A stretch of DNA of 64,000 bases. Source: Pseudochelatococcus lubricantis. GTDB taxonomy: Bacteria; Pseudomonadota; Alphaproteobacteria; Rhizobiales; Beijerinckiaceae. The notes below the pieces were generated by a model. It did no database searches, had not been told where the DNA came from, and saw only the letters and a list, made by a program, of their open reading frames with translations. This document shows positions 1 through 10,660 of this stretch, piece after piece. The stretch's first letter is position 1. Each line of letters opens with the position of its first letter. Location: assembly GCF_011762225.1 (NCBI RefSeq), contig NZ_JAASQI010000009.1, positions 62,001-126,000 on the forward strand, given 5' to 3'. The translations under genes and the position numbers were made by a program.

Positions 1-1728
<1,728 letters not shown>

Positions 1729-1936
1729 CGTATTCCGCTAAAGATGCGCCGGAGAACGGAACCGTATGTCCCGAATGGCGACGCGGGGCCGCAAACGGCC
1801 CGTCCCTGGATGGGGAACACCCCGCATCCTCGTTGCGGAACATAGAAGTTTACGCTTTCTTGTCAACGAATACGCTGACATGTCATTCGCGCCGGGCGGG
1901 TTTAAGTCCGTTTTTTTCGTCGCTGATGACTTTGCA

Positions 1937-2764
1937 TCACGCTTTCGTCGCGGCGGCGGCATCATCGCCGAACAGCAGCGCGCGTGTCGCGGCCTCCACA
2001 TCCTCCTGCCGCATCAGGCTTTCGCCAACGAGGAACGTGTTGATTCCGGCGGCTTGCAGGCGAACGATGTCGGCGTGGGTGAAGATGCCGCTCTCCCCCA
2101 CCAGGATGCGGTCGCCCGGCACGCGCGGCGCCAGCGCCTCGCTCACGGCGAGCGATGTCTCGAACGTGCGCAGGTTGCGGTTGTTGATGCCGACGAGCTT
2201 CGTGCCGAGGGCGAGCGCGCGGTCGAGTTCCGCCGCGTCATGCACCTCAACGAGCGTGTCCATCCCGAGATCGCGCGCGGTGTCGGCGAGTGCGCGGGCT
2301 GTGGCGTCGTCGACGCTCGCCAGGATGATCAGGATGCAGTCCGCGCCCCAGGCCCGCGCCTCGTAGACCTGATAGGGGTCGAACAGGAAGTCCTTGCGCA
2401 GGGCGGGCAGGCCGGACGCCTCGCGCGCCGCGCCGAGATAGGCCGGATCGCCCTGGAACGACGGACCGTCGGTGAGCACGGAAAGACAGGTCGCGCCGCC
2501 TTTCGCGTAGGCGCGGGCGAGGGCGGGCGGATCGAAGTCCGCCCGGATGAGGCCCTTCGAGGGGCTCGCCTTCTTGATCTCCGCGATGAGCGCCGGTCGC
2601 CCCTCGCCGAGATGGCGGGCGATCGCCGCCGCGAATCCGCGCGGGACCGGGGCGTCCGCCGCGCGCCGCTCGATGGCGGCCTGCGGGATCGCCTCCTTCG
2701 CGGCGGCGATCTCGGCGCGCTTGTAGGCCTCGATATGGGCCAACACATCGGTAGCGGCGGTCAT
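1937..2764 (-). CDS. trpC: Indole-3-glycerol phosphate synthase
   Basis: Closes the indole ring in tryptophan synthesis by converting 1-(o-carboxyphenylamino)-1-deoxyribulose 5-phosphate to indole-3-glycerol phosphate in the cytoplasm. The 275-residue protein has the usual length of a monofunctional TrpC TIM barrel. It shows the [10 protein letters not shown] segment (about 62-71) with the catalytic lysine, LRKDFL (122-127), GINNRNL (192-198) and the phosphate-binding GESG (223-226). Its ATG overlaps the TGA of trpD (ATGA), so it is translationally coupled as the last gene of trpG-trpD-trpC. No clear rho-independent terminator follows it. Confidence 0.97.
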   Translation of the reverse strand: MTAATDVLAHIEAYKRAEIAAAKEAIPQAAIERRAADAPVPRGFAAAIARHLGEGRPALIAEIKKASPSKGLIRADFDPPALARAYAKGGATCLSVLTDGPSFQGDPAYLGAAREASGLPALRKDFLFDPYQVYEARAWGADCILIILASVDDATARALADTARDLGMDTLVEVHDAAELDRALALGTKLVGINNRNLRTFETSLAVSEALAPRVPGDRILVGESGIFTHADIVRLQAAGINTFLVGESLMRQEDVEAATRALLFGDDAAAATKA

Positions 2765-3786
2765 GCGGCGCTCCCGTCGTTGGAGACCGCGACGAGCTTG
2801 TCCAGCGTGGCGCGGGCCTTGCCCGAATCAAGCGCTGCGGCGGCGATTGCCGCACCCTCGCGCAGGTTCGCCGCCTTTTTCGCCACGACGAGCGCTGCTG
2901 CCGCGTTGAGCACGGAGATGTCGCGGTAGGGCGTCTTCTCGCCGGCGAGCACGGCCAGAAGCGCCTTCGCGTTGTGTTCGGGATCGCCGCCGCGCAGGTC
3001 TTCCGGCCGCGCCTGGGGAAGGCCCGCTTCCTCCGCCGTGACGGTGAAGCGGCGGATGCTGCCGTCCTCCAGCGCGACGACATCGGTGGGGGCTGCCGTC
3101 GACAGCTCGTCGAGGCCGTCGAGCCCATGCACGAGCCAGACCCGTTCCGAGCCCAGCGAGCGGAGCACCTCGGCGAGCGGCGCGAGCAGCGAGGAGGAAT
3201 AGGTGCCGAGCACCTGCCGCCTGGCGCCGGCCGGGTTGGACAGCGGGCCGATGATGTTGAACAGCGTGCGCGTGCCAAGCTCCACCCGGACGGGGCCGAC
3301 GTGGCGCATCGAGGCGTGATGGTTGGGCGCGAACATGAACCCGACGCCGGCCTCGCGGACGGCGCGGGCGATGTTGGCGGGATCGTTGCTGAGGTTGACG
3401 CCGAGCGCCACCAGCACATCCGCCGCGCCGGACTTCGACGAGGCCGCGCGGTTGCCGTGCTTGGCGACCGGCACGCCCGCCGCCGCCGTGATGATGGCCG
3501 CCAGCGTGGAGACATTGTAGCTGCCGGAGTTGTCGCCACCGGTGCCGACGATATCGACGGCATCGGCGGGCGCTTCCACGCGCAGCATGCGCGAGCGCAG
3601 CGCCTCCACCGCGCCGGCGATCTCGTCCACGCTTTCGCCGCGCACGCGCAGCGCCATCAGGAAACCGCCGCCCTGCGCGGGCGTCACCTCGCCGGAGAGC
3701 ATGGTGTCGAAGGCCGCGCGCGCCTCTTCACGGTTCAGCGAAGCGCCGGTGGCGACCTTGGCGATGAAGGGCTTGAAAGCATCCAT
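2761..3786 (-). CDS. trpD: Anthranilate phosphoribosyltransferase
   Basis: Transfers a phosphoribosyl group from PRPP to anthranilate, the second committed step of tryptophan synthesis. The 341-residue protein begins [10 protein letters not shown] and carries the PRPP-binding GTGGD loop (81-85) followed by NVST, and the KHGNRAASS segment (109-117) that contacts anthranilate and PRPP. I chose the ATG at 3786 because the family alignment starts there. The open frame continues upstream through trpG in another register, which is not coding. It lies 26 bp after trpG and overlaps trpC by 4 bp. Confidence 0.97.
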   Translation of the reverse strand: MDAFKPFIAKVATGASLNREEARAAFDTMLSGEVTPAQGGGFLMALRVRGESVDEIAGAVEALRSRMLRVEAPADAVDIVGTGGDNSGSYNVSTLAAIITAAAGVPVAKHGNRAASSKSGAADVLVALGVNLSNDPANIARAVREAGVGFMFAPNHHASMRHVGPVRVELGTRTLFNIIGPLSNPAGARRQVLGTYSSSLLAPLAEVLRSLGSERVWLVHGLDGLDELSTAAPTDVVALEDGSIRRFTVTAEEAGLPQARPEDLRGGDPEHNAKALLAVLAGEKTPYRDISVLNAAAALVVAKKAANLREGAAIAAAALDSGKARATLDKLVAVSNDGSAA

Positions 3787-3812
3787 GGAACAGGTTCCCG
3801 TAGACGGTCGGA

Positions 3813-4424
<612 letters not shown>

Positions 4425-4704
4425 GGCGGAACTTTCCTGCTGCGTACCCTGTTCACCGGGCCGGTAGCGCCCGATTCATGAAGGCCTGATCTGGTCTGTT
4501 AGCGCTCCGCGCGTTGCCGGGTCAAGCTTCTTGACACGATTTCTTCATGCGCACGGCAGCCGTGCGCCCGCCGACGGCGCGCAAGCTCGCATCGCGGGAA
4601 AAATGCTGTAAATTGCCGGACGGATGCCGGCGGGATTCGCGCAAGTTTGGTGTGTCAACGGGGCCCGCATGCAATAGCGTTGCATGCCGCCCAGGGGAGC
4701 TATC

Positions 4705-4917
4705 ATGACGAGAAGTGGATTGGCCTTGGTCATCGCCCTGTCGGCTGCCGCCGTGCTGGCGGGTTGTGCACGCAAGCTGCCGCCCGGCGTGCTCGAAGGT
4801 GGCGACAACATGCCGCCGCCGCCGTCCGAACAGCACCGCGTGCCTTCGCGTGTCAATTCCCAGGCCGCGGCGCCCGCGCCCGCCGCCCCGGGCCTGCGGG
4901 CGCCTGCCACCCGATAG
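4705..4917 (+). CDS. Small proline/alanine-rich lipoprotein
   Basis: A 70-residue protein starting MTRSGLALVIALS with a short lipoprotein signal peptide and a clear lipobox, VLAGC, near residue 18, so it is probably an acylated envelope protein. The mature part is short and low in complexity, rich in Pro and Ala (for example MPPPPSEQ), with no recognised domain. The ATG at 4705 is preferred over the in-frame ATG at 4684 because a GGGGAG Shine-Dalgarno sequence (4694-4699) sits just before it and the signal peptide then starts properly. The TAG stop overlaps the first bases of a palindromic repeat at 4916-4949. The function is unknown; it resembles small exported lipoproteins found across Rhizobiales. 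Confidence 0.7.
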   Translation: MTRSGLALVIALSAAAVLAGCARKLPPGVLEGGDNMPPPPSEQHRVPSRVNSQAAAPAPAAPGLRAPATR

Positions 4918-4949
4918 AATCTGTCCTGTTTACGTTGAAACAGGACAGA
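4916..4949. repeat. Palindromic element, short copy A
   Basis: The sequence TCTGTCCTGTTT, then six bases ACGTTG, then AAACAGGACAGA, forms a perfect 12-bp hairpin. It matches the right-hand end of the 104-bp elements at 10552 and 53318, with the loop in the opposite orientation. It lies between the convergent ends of the lipoprotein gene and the patatin gene, and its first bases provide the lipoprotein stop codon. It could act as a bidirectional transcription stop, although no long T run follows. Confidence 0.75.
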
Positions 4950-5011
4950 CAAATCGACCCTAAAACGGTGCCCGTTGTTCAGGTCCGAGGTGTCTGATCC
5001 GCTTCTCCGCT

Positions 5012-6172
5012 TCAGAGGGCGCGCTTGTGGTGCACGTCGTGCACCACGATGCCCGCGCCGGGCGGCGGCATCTCCAGCCATTCGCGCTGCTTGAGGGTGC
5101 GGCGCGTGTCGTCGTAGCCGCTGCTCCAGTGCTCGCGCATCGACGTGCCGGAAAACTCGTAGTCCCTCGCGGCACCCTCGTAGGCCGTCTGCTGGTAGAT
5201 GAGTTGCAGGATGGTGATTTCCGGCATGTCGCTCAGCTGGTGGCGCAGATAGCGCTCCTCGTCCGTGAGCAGCTCGTCGGGAACCTTTTCCAGCACTGCC
5301 TGCAGGCGGCTCTTCCACTCGTGCAACTGGCGGTAGACGTCCGTGTTGTAGCGGGTTCGGGACGAGTTCATGATGTCCTTCTGCCGGCTGAACACGTCGA
5401 AGATGTCGCGTGGTAGCGACCCGCGCGCGCTGAACAGGTCTACCTGGAACACCAGCGAGTTCAGGTGGTCGGACTGGTCGAGCAGATGCTGCAGCGGCGT
5501 GTTCGAGACGAGGCCGCCGTCCCAGTAGAAATCCGTCCCGATCTTCTGCATCGGCAGCGTGGGCGGCAGGGCACCGGAGGCCATGATGTGCTCTGCCGAG
5601 ATCTCTTCGTGGGCGTTGTCGAAGTAGGTGAAATTGCCGGTCAGGATGTTGACCGCACCCACCGCGAACCGCATCCTCTGCTTGTTGATCAGCGAGAAAT
5701 CGACGAGTTCCGCCAGCGTCTCCGCGAGCGGCGACATGTCGTAGAAGCTCGTCGCCGTGCGTGCGCCCGCCGGGCTGAAGAAGGGGTTCGTAAGGTGGGG
5801 CTTGAAGAAGCCCGGCTGCCCCAGCAGGTAGGTGAGGAAGGCGCTGTTGGCGTTGCGCATCTGCCGGAAGATATCGCCGTCCGGCGTGTAGGCCCAGACC
5901 TTGCGCTCCGTGATCCTCTCCCAGAAAGTGCGCAGGTTTTCGAGCCGCCGGTCGGGCGGGTTGCCGGCGATGATGGCGGCGTTGATGGCGCCGATCGAGA
6001 CGCCCGAAACCCAGTCCGGCTCCAGCCCGGCCTCGTGCAGCGCCTCGTAGACGCCGCCCTGGTAGGCGCCGAGCGCGCCGCCGCCCTGCAGCACGAGCGC
6101 GACGCGGTCGCAACGGTCGGGCCGCCAGCCGGGAGGCACGGCGCTTCTGGAGGCGGGAGATGCAGCGTCCAT
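5012..6172 (-). CDS. Patatin-like phospholipase family protein
   Basis: Predicted lipid acyl hydrolase with a Ser-Asp dyad. In the 386-residue protein the oxyanion-hole loop GGGALGAYQGG is at about 30-40. The nucleophile Ser59 lies in GVSIG (57-61) and the catalytic Asp218 in DGG. The C-terminal half (about 230-386) matches the extension often found after bacterial patatin domains (DUF3734-type). No signal peptide is visible, so it is probably cytoplasmic or membrane-associated. I chose the ATG at 6172 because GGAAAG precedes it by 8 bases and the next upstream residues do not align with the family. Such proteins occur in polyhydroxyalkanoate, lipid-turnover or effector contexts, and nothing nearby decides between these. 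Confidence 0.9.
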   Translation of the reverse strand: MDAASPASRSAVPPGWRPDRCDRVALVLQGGGALGAYQGGVYEALHEAGLEPDWVSGVSIGAINAAIIAGNPPDRRLENLRTFWERITERKVWAYTPDGDIFRQMRNANSAFLTYLLGQPGFFKPHLTNPFFSPAGARTATSFYDMSPLAETLAELVDFSLINKQRMRFAVGAVNILTGNFTYFDNAHEEISAEHIMASGALPPTLPMQKIGTDFYWDGGLVSNTPLQHLLDQSDHLNSLVFQVDLFSARGSLPRDIFDVFSRQKDIMNSSRTRYNTDVYRQLHEWKSRLQAVLEKVPDELLTDEERYLRHQLSDMPEITILQLIYQQTAYEGAARDYEFSGTSMREHWSSGYDDTRRTLKQREWLEMPPPGAGIVVHDVHHKRAL

Positions 6173-6429
6173 GTGATGTTCTTTCCTGTCCGGCGTCGGC
6201 AGAAAACGTCGTATCGGTAAATCGAAAAATAAAAACGGCGAACCGGGCATGGCTGGCGCGCGGCCGGAACATGGCCCGGTGGGATCCTGGCGCCGCGACG
6301 CCTCTGGCGCGGCGGCTATGCGTGCGGCGCAACGGTACATATGCCAATTCCCGCCCGCGCGCTATTGTCGCATGAGCACAGTGCCGGGAAAATATCCGCC
6401 CCTCGTGCCGGCGGGCCGCCCGCCCCCGG

Positions 6430-6948
6430 TCACATGAACTGCCGCAACACCGCTGCCACCGGAGCGAGCAGGACGAACGCCCACAGCAGGGCGGAGGTGA
6501 TGTTGGCGAGTTGGAACGACCATTGCCGCATGCCGAAGATGCCCGCGATCAGCGGCACCACGGCGCGCAGCGGGCCGAAGAAACGGCCGATGAAGACGCT
6601 CCACGCGCCGAAGCGCTGGAAGAAGGCGCGCCCGCGCTCCACCATCGCCGGATGGCGGGAGAGCGGCCACCATTGGGTGGCGCGGTCCTTGAAATGATGG
6701 CCCACCCAGTAGGAAATCCAGTCGCCAAGCGCCGCGCCGGAGGCCGCCGCCGCCCACACGGGCCAGAAGTCGATGCCGGAGGCACCGATCAGCGCGCCAA
6801 TGCCGATCAGGATCGCCCATCCCGGCACCAGCAGCGCCAGCAGCGCGAACGATTCCGCGAAGGCGACCAGAAACACGATCGGCGCGGCCCACTGGGCATT
6901 GTCGCGCGTGGCGGCGATCACGGTGTCGATGAGGCTGGCAATGGTCAT
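6430..6948 (-). CDS. DedA/VTT-domain membrane protein
   Basis: A 172-residue inner-membrane protein of the DedA (SNARE-associated, VTT) family. Members are linked to membrane lipid homeostasis and, in some bacteria, to undecaprenyl-phosphate recycling. Hydrophobic segments are at about 20-45, 50-75 and 145-170. The typical core is visible: E-S-F near residue 31, LVPGWAILIGIGALIG, the GAALGDWISYWVGHHF stretch (about 70-85), and GRFFGPLRAVVPLIAG (about 122-137) with the conserved R-F-x-P-x-R-A pattern. Its upstream neighbour pdxY diverges from it. The protein is shorter than E. coli DedA but of common length for this subfamily. Confidence 0.9.
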   Translation of the reverse strand: MTIASLIDTVIAATRDNAQWAAPIVFLVAFAESFALLALLVPGWAILIGIGALIGASGIDFWPVWAAAASGAALGDWISYWVGHHFKDRATQWWPLSRHPAMVERGRAFFQRFGAWSVFIGRFFGPLRAVVPLIAGIFGMRQWSFQLANITSALLWAFVLLAPVAAVLRQFM

Positions 6949-7113
6949 GGCAGTGAACTACGAGCGGCGAATCGGGGGTGGAAGGACGCCCCACGCGGGA
7001 TGGACGCAGGGCGGAAACGGGGATTGCGGCGGGGCGCGCGTGGACGTAAAAACGCTGCCTGCGATTTTTTCGCCGCGAGGCGGCGAAGTCTCCAGTCGGG
7101 GTTCCAGATAACA

Positions 7114-7962
7114 ATGAACGTTCTTTCCATCCAGTCTCATGTCGCCTACGGCCATGTCGGAAATGCGGCGGCCGTCTTCCCCATGCAGCGGCTCGGCGTC
7201 GATGTCTGGTCCATACACACGGTGCAGTTCTCCAACCACACGGGCTATGGTTCGTGGAAGGGGCGGGTGTTCGACGGCCACTCGATCGAGGAACTGGTCG
7301 ACGGCATCAGCGAGCGCGGCGTGCTCGGCTCCTGCGACGGCGTGCTGTCGGGCTACATGGGCTCCGCCGACATCGGCAGCGCCATCCTCGCCACAGTCGC
7401 GCGCGTGCGCGAGGCCAATCCGGCCGCGCTCTACTGTTGCGACCCTGTGATCGGCGACGTCGGGCGCGGCGTCTTCGTGCGGCCGGGCATCGAGGAGTTC
7501 ATGCGCGACCACGCGGTGCCGGCGGCGGATATCATCACGCCCAACCATTTCGAACTCGAACTGCTGGCCGGGCGCGCCGCCCCCACGCTGACGGAGGCGC
7601 GCGCCGCCATCGACAGCCTGCATGCGCGGGGGCCGAAGGTCGTGCTCGTCACTTCCGTGATCACCGAGGACACGCCCGCCGACTGTCTCGACCTGCTTGC
7701 CTCCAACGGCGGCGGCCTCCACAGGGTGCGCACGCCGCGCCTGCCGATCACCGTCAATGGCGGCGGCGATGTCACAGCAGCGTTGTTCTTCGTGCATTAC
7801 CTGAAAAGCAGGTCGGCGGTGGTGGCGCTGGAAGCGGCGGCATCCTCCATGCACGGCCTGCTGCGCAAGACGGTGGAACTCGGCGGACGCGAGATCCGGC
7901 TGATCGAGGCGCAGGAAGAATTCGTCGCGCCCTCCGTCCGCTTCACGGCGGAACGGGTGTGA
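7114..7962 (+). CDS. pdxY: Pyridoxal kinase
   Basis: Phosphorylates pyridoxal with ATP in the vitamin B6 salvage pathway. The 282-residue protein begins MNVLSIQSHVAYGHVGN, the family's N-terminal substrate pocket, and continues with the CDPVIGD segment (about 110) and ITPNHFELELL. Near residue 216 is the ribokinase-fold signature NGGGD, where most relatives have GTGD; the catalytic aspartate is retained. It overlaps or directly abuts the following NUDIX gene. No strong Shine-Dalgarno sequence precedes the ATG, but the family alignment fixes the start. A GC-rich inverted repeat (TTCGCCGC/GCGGCGAA, 7069-7087) lies in the leader. Confidence 0.94.
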   Translation: MNVLSIQSHVAYGHVGNAAAVFPMQRLGVDVWSIHTVQFSNHTGYGSWKGRVFDGHSIEELVDGISERGVLGSCDGVLSGYMGSADIGSAILATVARVREANPAALYCCDPVIGDVGRGVFVRPGIEEFMRDHAVPAADIITPNHFELELLAGRAAPTLTEARAAIDSLHARGPKVVLVTSVITEDTPADCLDLLASNGGGLHRVRTPRLPITVNGGGDVTAALFFVHYLKSRSAVVALEAAASSMHGLLRKTVELGGREIRLIEAQEEFVAPSVRFTAERV

Positions 7963-7985
7963 CGCCAGCACAGGAGCCGGACGGC

Positions 7986-8690
7986 GTGGAGATCGTTTCC
8001 CTTCAGCATATCGATGCGGCCATCGAGCGGGAGCCGTGGGGCTGGGCGCAAGAGAACCGCGCGCGCATTGCCGAGAACTGGGCGCGGCGCCTGCGGGAGA
8101 AGCCGGCCCTGTTCAACGGCATCGTGCTGGTCTGCACCCGCCGCGCCGTCACTGACGGCGTGTTCGCCGCACGCTTTCGCGAGGCCGATTACGCGAGTTT
8201 CCTCGCCATGCAGGACTTCGGCTTTCCGGAGCCCGGCGTGGGCAACTGCTTCGGGCTCGCGGCCCTGCGCTCCGCGGACGGCGCCTTCGTGATGGGCGAG
8301 ATGGCGGCGCACACGGCGAACGGCGGCAAGGTATATTTCCCCGGCGGAAGCCTCGATCGCACGGATGTGCGCCCGGACGGCAGCATCGATGTCGCGGGAA
8401 GCGTCGCGCGCGAGCTGCTGGAGGAAACGGGCCTCGGCCCCGATGCCGTGACCTTCGACACCGGCTGGACGGCGGTGCTTGACGGGCCGCGCACCGCGCT
8501 GCTGCGGGAAGCCCGCTCGCCGCTGCCCGCCAGCGCGCTCAAGGCGCGCATTGACGATTTCCTGGCGCGGGAGACGGAGCCCGAGCTGTCGGGCGTGCGC
8601 CTCGTACGCACGGCGGCGGACATCGATACCGCCGCGATGCCCGCCTACATCGTGCGCTTCGTCACGGAACGGCTTGCCCGGGCGGCGTGA
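7986..8690 (+). CDS. NUDIX hydrolase
   Basis: A 234-residue protein with a NUDIX core. The box region shows PGGSLD at about 118 and then RELLEETGLG, matching the second half (REUxEExGU) of the NUDIX motif. The spacing from the first Gly is longer than the canonical 23 residues, so there is an insertion in the loop. NUDIX enzymes cleave nucleoside diphosphates linked to another moiety, with Mg2+ held by the glutamates; the substrate cannot be told here. I chose the GTG at 7986 because AGGAG (7972-7976) precedes it by 9 bases. A GTG at 7959 that overlaps the pdxY stop is the alternative. It is probably cotranscribed with pdxY. Confidence 0.85.
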   Translation: MEIVSLQHIDAAIEREPWGWAQENRARIAENWARRLREKPALFNGIVLVCTRRAVTDGVFAARFREADYASFLAMQDFGFPEPGVGNCFGLAALRSADGAFVMGEMAAHTANGGKVYFPGGSLDRTDVRPDGSIDVAGSVARELLEETGLGPDAVTFDTGWTAVLDGPRTALLREARSPLPASALKARIDDFLARETEPELSGVRLVRTAADIDTAAMPAYIVRFVTERLARAA

Positions 8691-8720
8691 GGGCCACGCC
8701 ATCCGGGCCGGCATGGACGG

Positions 8721-9095
8721 TCAGACGGGATAGCCGAACTGGCGCTTGGTGGCGCGCAGCGATGCGATGGCGGCCGCGTCGTTGCCGGCCACGCAGGTGG
8801 AGGCGGCGCTGGCGATCTGCGGCGCGATCCGGTCATAGACGGACTGGCTGAGGAAGCCCGTGCGCACGTCCCTGTCGATCAGGTTGCGGTAGGCGATGAT
8901 CGGCGCGCCGCAGGAATGCTTCGACAATTCGGCCGTGTTGAGCGGCGCGGCATAGACGGTGCCGTCCAGCGCCTCGGGCTTCACGGGCGCGTTCATGGCC
9001 GTGTTGCAGGACGCCGTGGCCAGCGCGGCGAGGAGGGCGCCGGCGAGTGCGGCGCGCGTCCCGATGCGGGACGGAACGGATGCGGTGAAAGTCAC
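8721..9095 (-). CDS. Small exported protein, possible lipoprotein
   Basis: A 124-residue protein with a signal-like N-terminus: a basic start, then ALAGALLAALATASC. The cysteine at the end could be lipidated, but the position before it is Ser in an A-T-A-S-C context, so the lipobox is weak. The mature part has two further cysteines (SCGAP and STCVAG) and no domain I recognise. I chose the GTG at 9095 because GGGAGG lies 5 bases upstream; an ATG at 9116 would bury that ribosome-binding site. It is convergent with the NUDIX gene. The function is unknown. Confidence 0.65.
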   Translation of the reverse strand: MTFTASVPSRIGTRAALAGALLAALATASCNTAMNAPVKPEALDGTVYAAPLNTAELSKHSCGAPIIAYRNLIDRDVRTGFLSQSVYDRIAPQIASAASTCVAGNDAAAIASLRATKRQFGYPV

Positions 9096-9161
9096 GGAAA
9101 CCTCCCGGGGAAACAAGGCCGGAAGCGATCCCGTCCGGCCGGCGCGCGATCCCTAAAAGCG

Positions 9162-9240
9162 GATGCCGCTTCTCGGGAAAGTCAAGCTTGGACAAAGAAA
9201 TGGACCGGGACGGCGATTTAGTGAAAGCCCGCCCCGATCC
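9162..9240. repeat. Mosaic repeat without the 104-bp module
   Basis: Two blocks lie 11 bases apart. The left block (9162-9190, GATGCCGCTTCTCGGGAAA and what follows) resembles 10520-10548. The right block (9202-9240) is a 39-base imperfect hairpin with arms GGACCGGGACGG and CCCGCCCCGATCC, identical in 32 of 39 positions to 10661-10699. At 10.5 kb the same two blocks are separated by the 104-bp element. Confidence 0.7.
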
Positions 9241-9293
9241 AGCGCAAGATCGTCAAAATGGCCGGTCCCGTCAATCGCGGCCCATCGGCCGCG

Positions 9294-9596
9294 TCACGGG
9301 TCGCAGGTGACGGCGACTGCCGGCCCGCGCGACGACGTGCCTTCCCGGGCGACAGTCTTCATTCCGGAAGCGTGGTGATAGCCCTGCGCGGCGCACCAGG
9401 CGTTGGCGACCTGAATGGCGCACGCGCCGCCGTGGGAGAGGCAGTCGGCGACGCCGTAGCCATCGTTGGCGGGCAGCACGAAGGTGGGGCTGTCCAGCTT
9501 GCCGGTGCTGGCGAGGGCAGGCCCGGCCGTGGCGGCCGTGGGCAGGGCAAGGAGAGACGCAAACCCGGACAGGAGAAGAACGCGAATCATGGTCAT
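9294..9596 (-). CDS. Small secreted cysteine-containing protein
   Basis: A 100-residue protein with a signal peptide ending around ATAGPALA (residues 22-29). The mature part holds four cysteines, in ADCLSHGG, ACAIQ, WCAAQGY and TCDP, with the motif VLPANDGYGVADC near its start. The spacing suggests two disulfides in the periplasm or outside the cell. I do not recognise an enzymatic domain; short exported proteins with this layout are frequent in Rhizobiales and uncharacterised. It is followed on its own strand by the palindromic repeat at 9202-9240, which could stop its transcript. Confidence 0.65.
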   Translation of the reverse strand: MTMIRVLLLSGFASLLALPTAATAGPALASTGKLDSPTFVLPANDGYGVADCLSHGGACAIQVANAWCAAQGYHHASGMKTVAREGTSSRGPAVAVTCDP

Positions 9597-9757
9597 CTAT
9601 CGCACTCGAAGGCTGGCATGCAGCGCACACTGGCAGGGGAGAATGAATAAAGATTGAAGGTGTGCCGGTTTCGAGGGGACGTATGCCCCATTCGCGGCGC
9701 GCAGGGAAGGGGGCTTGCCGGGAAACAGGTGTGTGCCGGTGGAATACGCACGTCCCG

Positions 9758-10429
9758 TCACCCCGGATCGCCGCCGTCCGTGGTCAGGTAGCGCCCGTCC
9801 GCCGTCTTCCGGAGAAAACGCTCGATGCGGTAGCTGACGGCGTAGTACGATAGGAAATGGTCCCAGCGATCCCTGTGGATATGCTTGCAGTCGTCGGTGA
9901 GGGAGAAGAACGCTTGGTAGTCGCTGTCCGTCACCACGAGCGGCGGGCGCGCGTGCGACACCAGCGCATAGCTCGCGATCAGCGTCGCGGTGCGGCGGTT
10001 GCCCTCGATGAAGAGCTGCGGCGCGCTGGTGATGTGCAGGAAGATGCCCGCCGCCAGCGCCTCCGGAGCGCTTGAGCGGTGCCGCCGCAGCCATTCGATC
10101 CGCTCGCCGATGCCGCCGATGGAATCGTCGTAGAAGCGCCGCTCCGTCTGCTCGATATGGTCGCGGAATTGCTCCCGGCGCCCGGGCGTGGTGCCGCACA
10201 GGACGAGGTGGTTGAGTTCGAGCCAGTGGCTGGAGCAGCCGTAGTCGAACAGGTTGACGCCGGTGCGCAGCAGGTCGTTGACATGGGCATAGCCGCTGAT
10301 CATGCGGCGCACGACATCGTCGGACAGCGGCTCCTTGTCGTCGAAGACATGCGTGTCCGGCTTGGCCGATGCCGTCATCAGATGCGCCAGTGCAACCTCG
10401 ACTTCCTGCAGGTTCATCACCAGCCTCAC
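9758..10429 (-). CDS. Fic-like domain protein with non-canonical active site
   Basis: A 223-residue cytoplasmic protein. Residues 138-147 read QLFIEGNRRT, which aligns with the Fic signature HxFx(D/E)GNxRxxR of AMP-transferases and related enzymes, except that the catalytic histidine is replaced by glutamine. The flanking helices (GERIEWLRRH before, TATLIASYALVSHARPPLVV after) fit a Fic fold. If it is a true Fic relative it is probably inactive in the classical AMP-transfer reaction or uses altered chemistry. No antitoxin-like inhibitory motif (S/T)xxxE(G/N) is obvious nearby. The GTG at 10429 follows GGAGG; an ATG at 10417 is a possible shorter start. The gene and the small secreted protein downstream are flanked by related mosaic repeats. 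Confidence 0.7.
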   Translation of the reverse strand: MRLVMNLQEVEVALAHLMTASAKPDTHVFDDKEPLSDDVVRRMISGYAHVNDLLRTGVNLFDYGCSSHWLELNHLVLCGTTPGRREQFRDHIEQTERRFYDDSIGGIGERIEWLRRHRSSAPEALAAGIFLHITSAPQLFIEGNRRTATLIASYALVSHARPPLVVTDSDYQAFFSLTDDCKHIHRDRWDHFLSYYAVSYRIERFLRKTADGRYLTTDGGDPG

Positions 10430-10551
10430 CCATGTCCTCCCGCGCCGCGCGAGCAGCCGTATCGTTGTTCTTCAGCCTGAATTGTCCCGCATGCGATACG
10501 TGCCGGAAGCCGGAGAGTCGATACCGCTTTCGGGAAAGGTCATGCTTGCCC

Positions 10552-10655
10552 AGAGCGCTTTCCGATCAAATGGAATCGTCTGATCGATCGGAACTCGCTC
10601 AAAATAAGGAATCGAGAGTCTGTCCTGTTTCAACGTAAACGGGACGGATTCTAAA
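10552..10655. repeat. 104-bp RIME-like palindromic element, copy B
   Basis: Begins AGAGCGCTTTCCGATC and ends with a hairpin (GTCTGTCCTGTTT ... AAACGGGACGGATTC). It differs from the copy at 53318-53421 at 13 of 104 positions without gaps, about 87% identity. It holds two stem-loops: one around the GGAATC centre, one at the right end. Elements with this left end are widespread between genes in Rhizobiales. Confidence 0.85.
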
Positions 10656-10660
10656 GGATC

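Noticed and set aside
4549-4567. Perfect inverted repeat GCGCACGGC-A-GCCGTGCGC upstream of trpG
   Set aside because: It has no T run on either strand and no leader peptide with tandem Trp codons, so I do not call it an attenuator or terminator.
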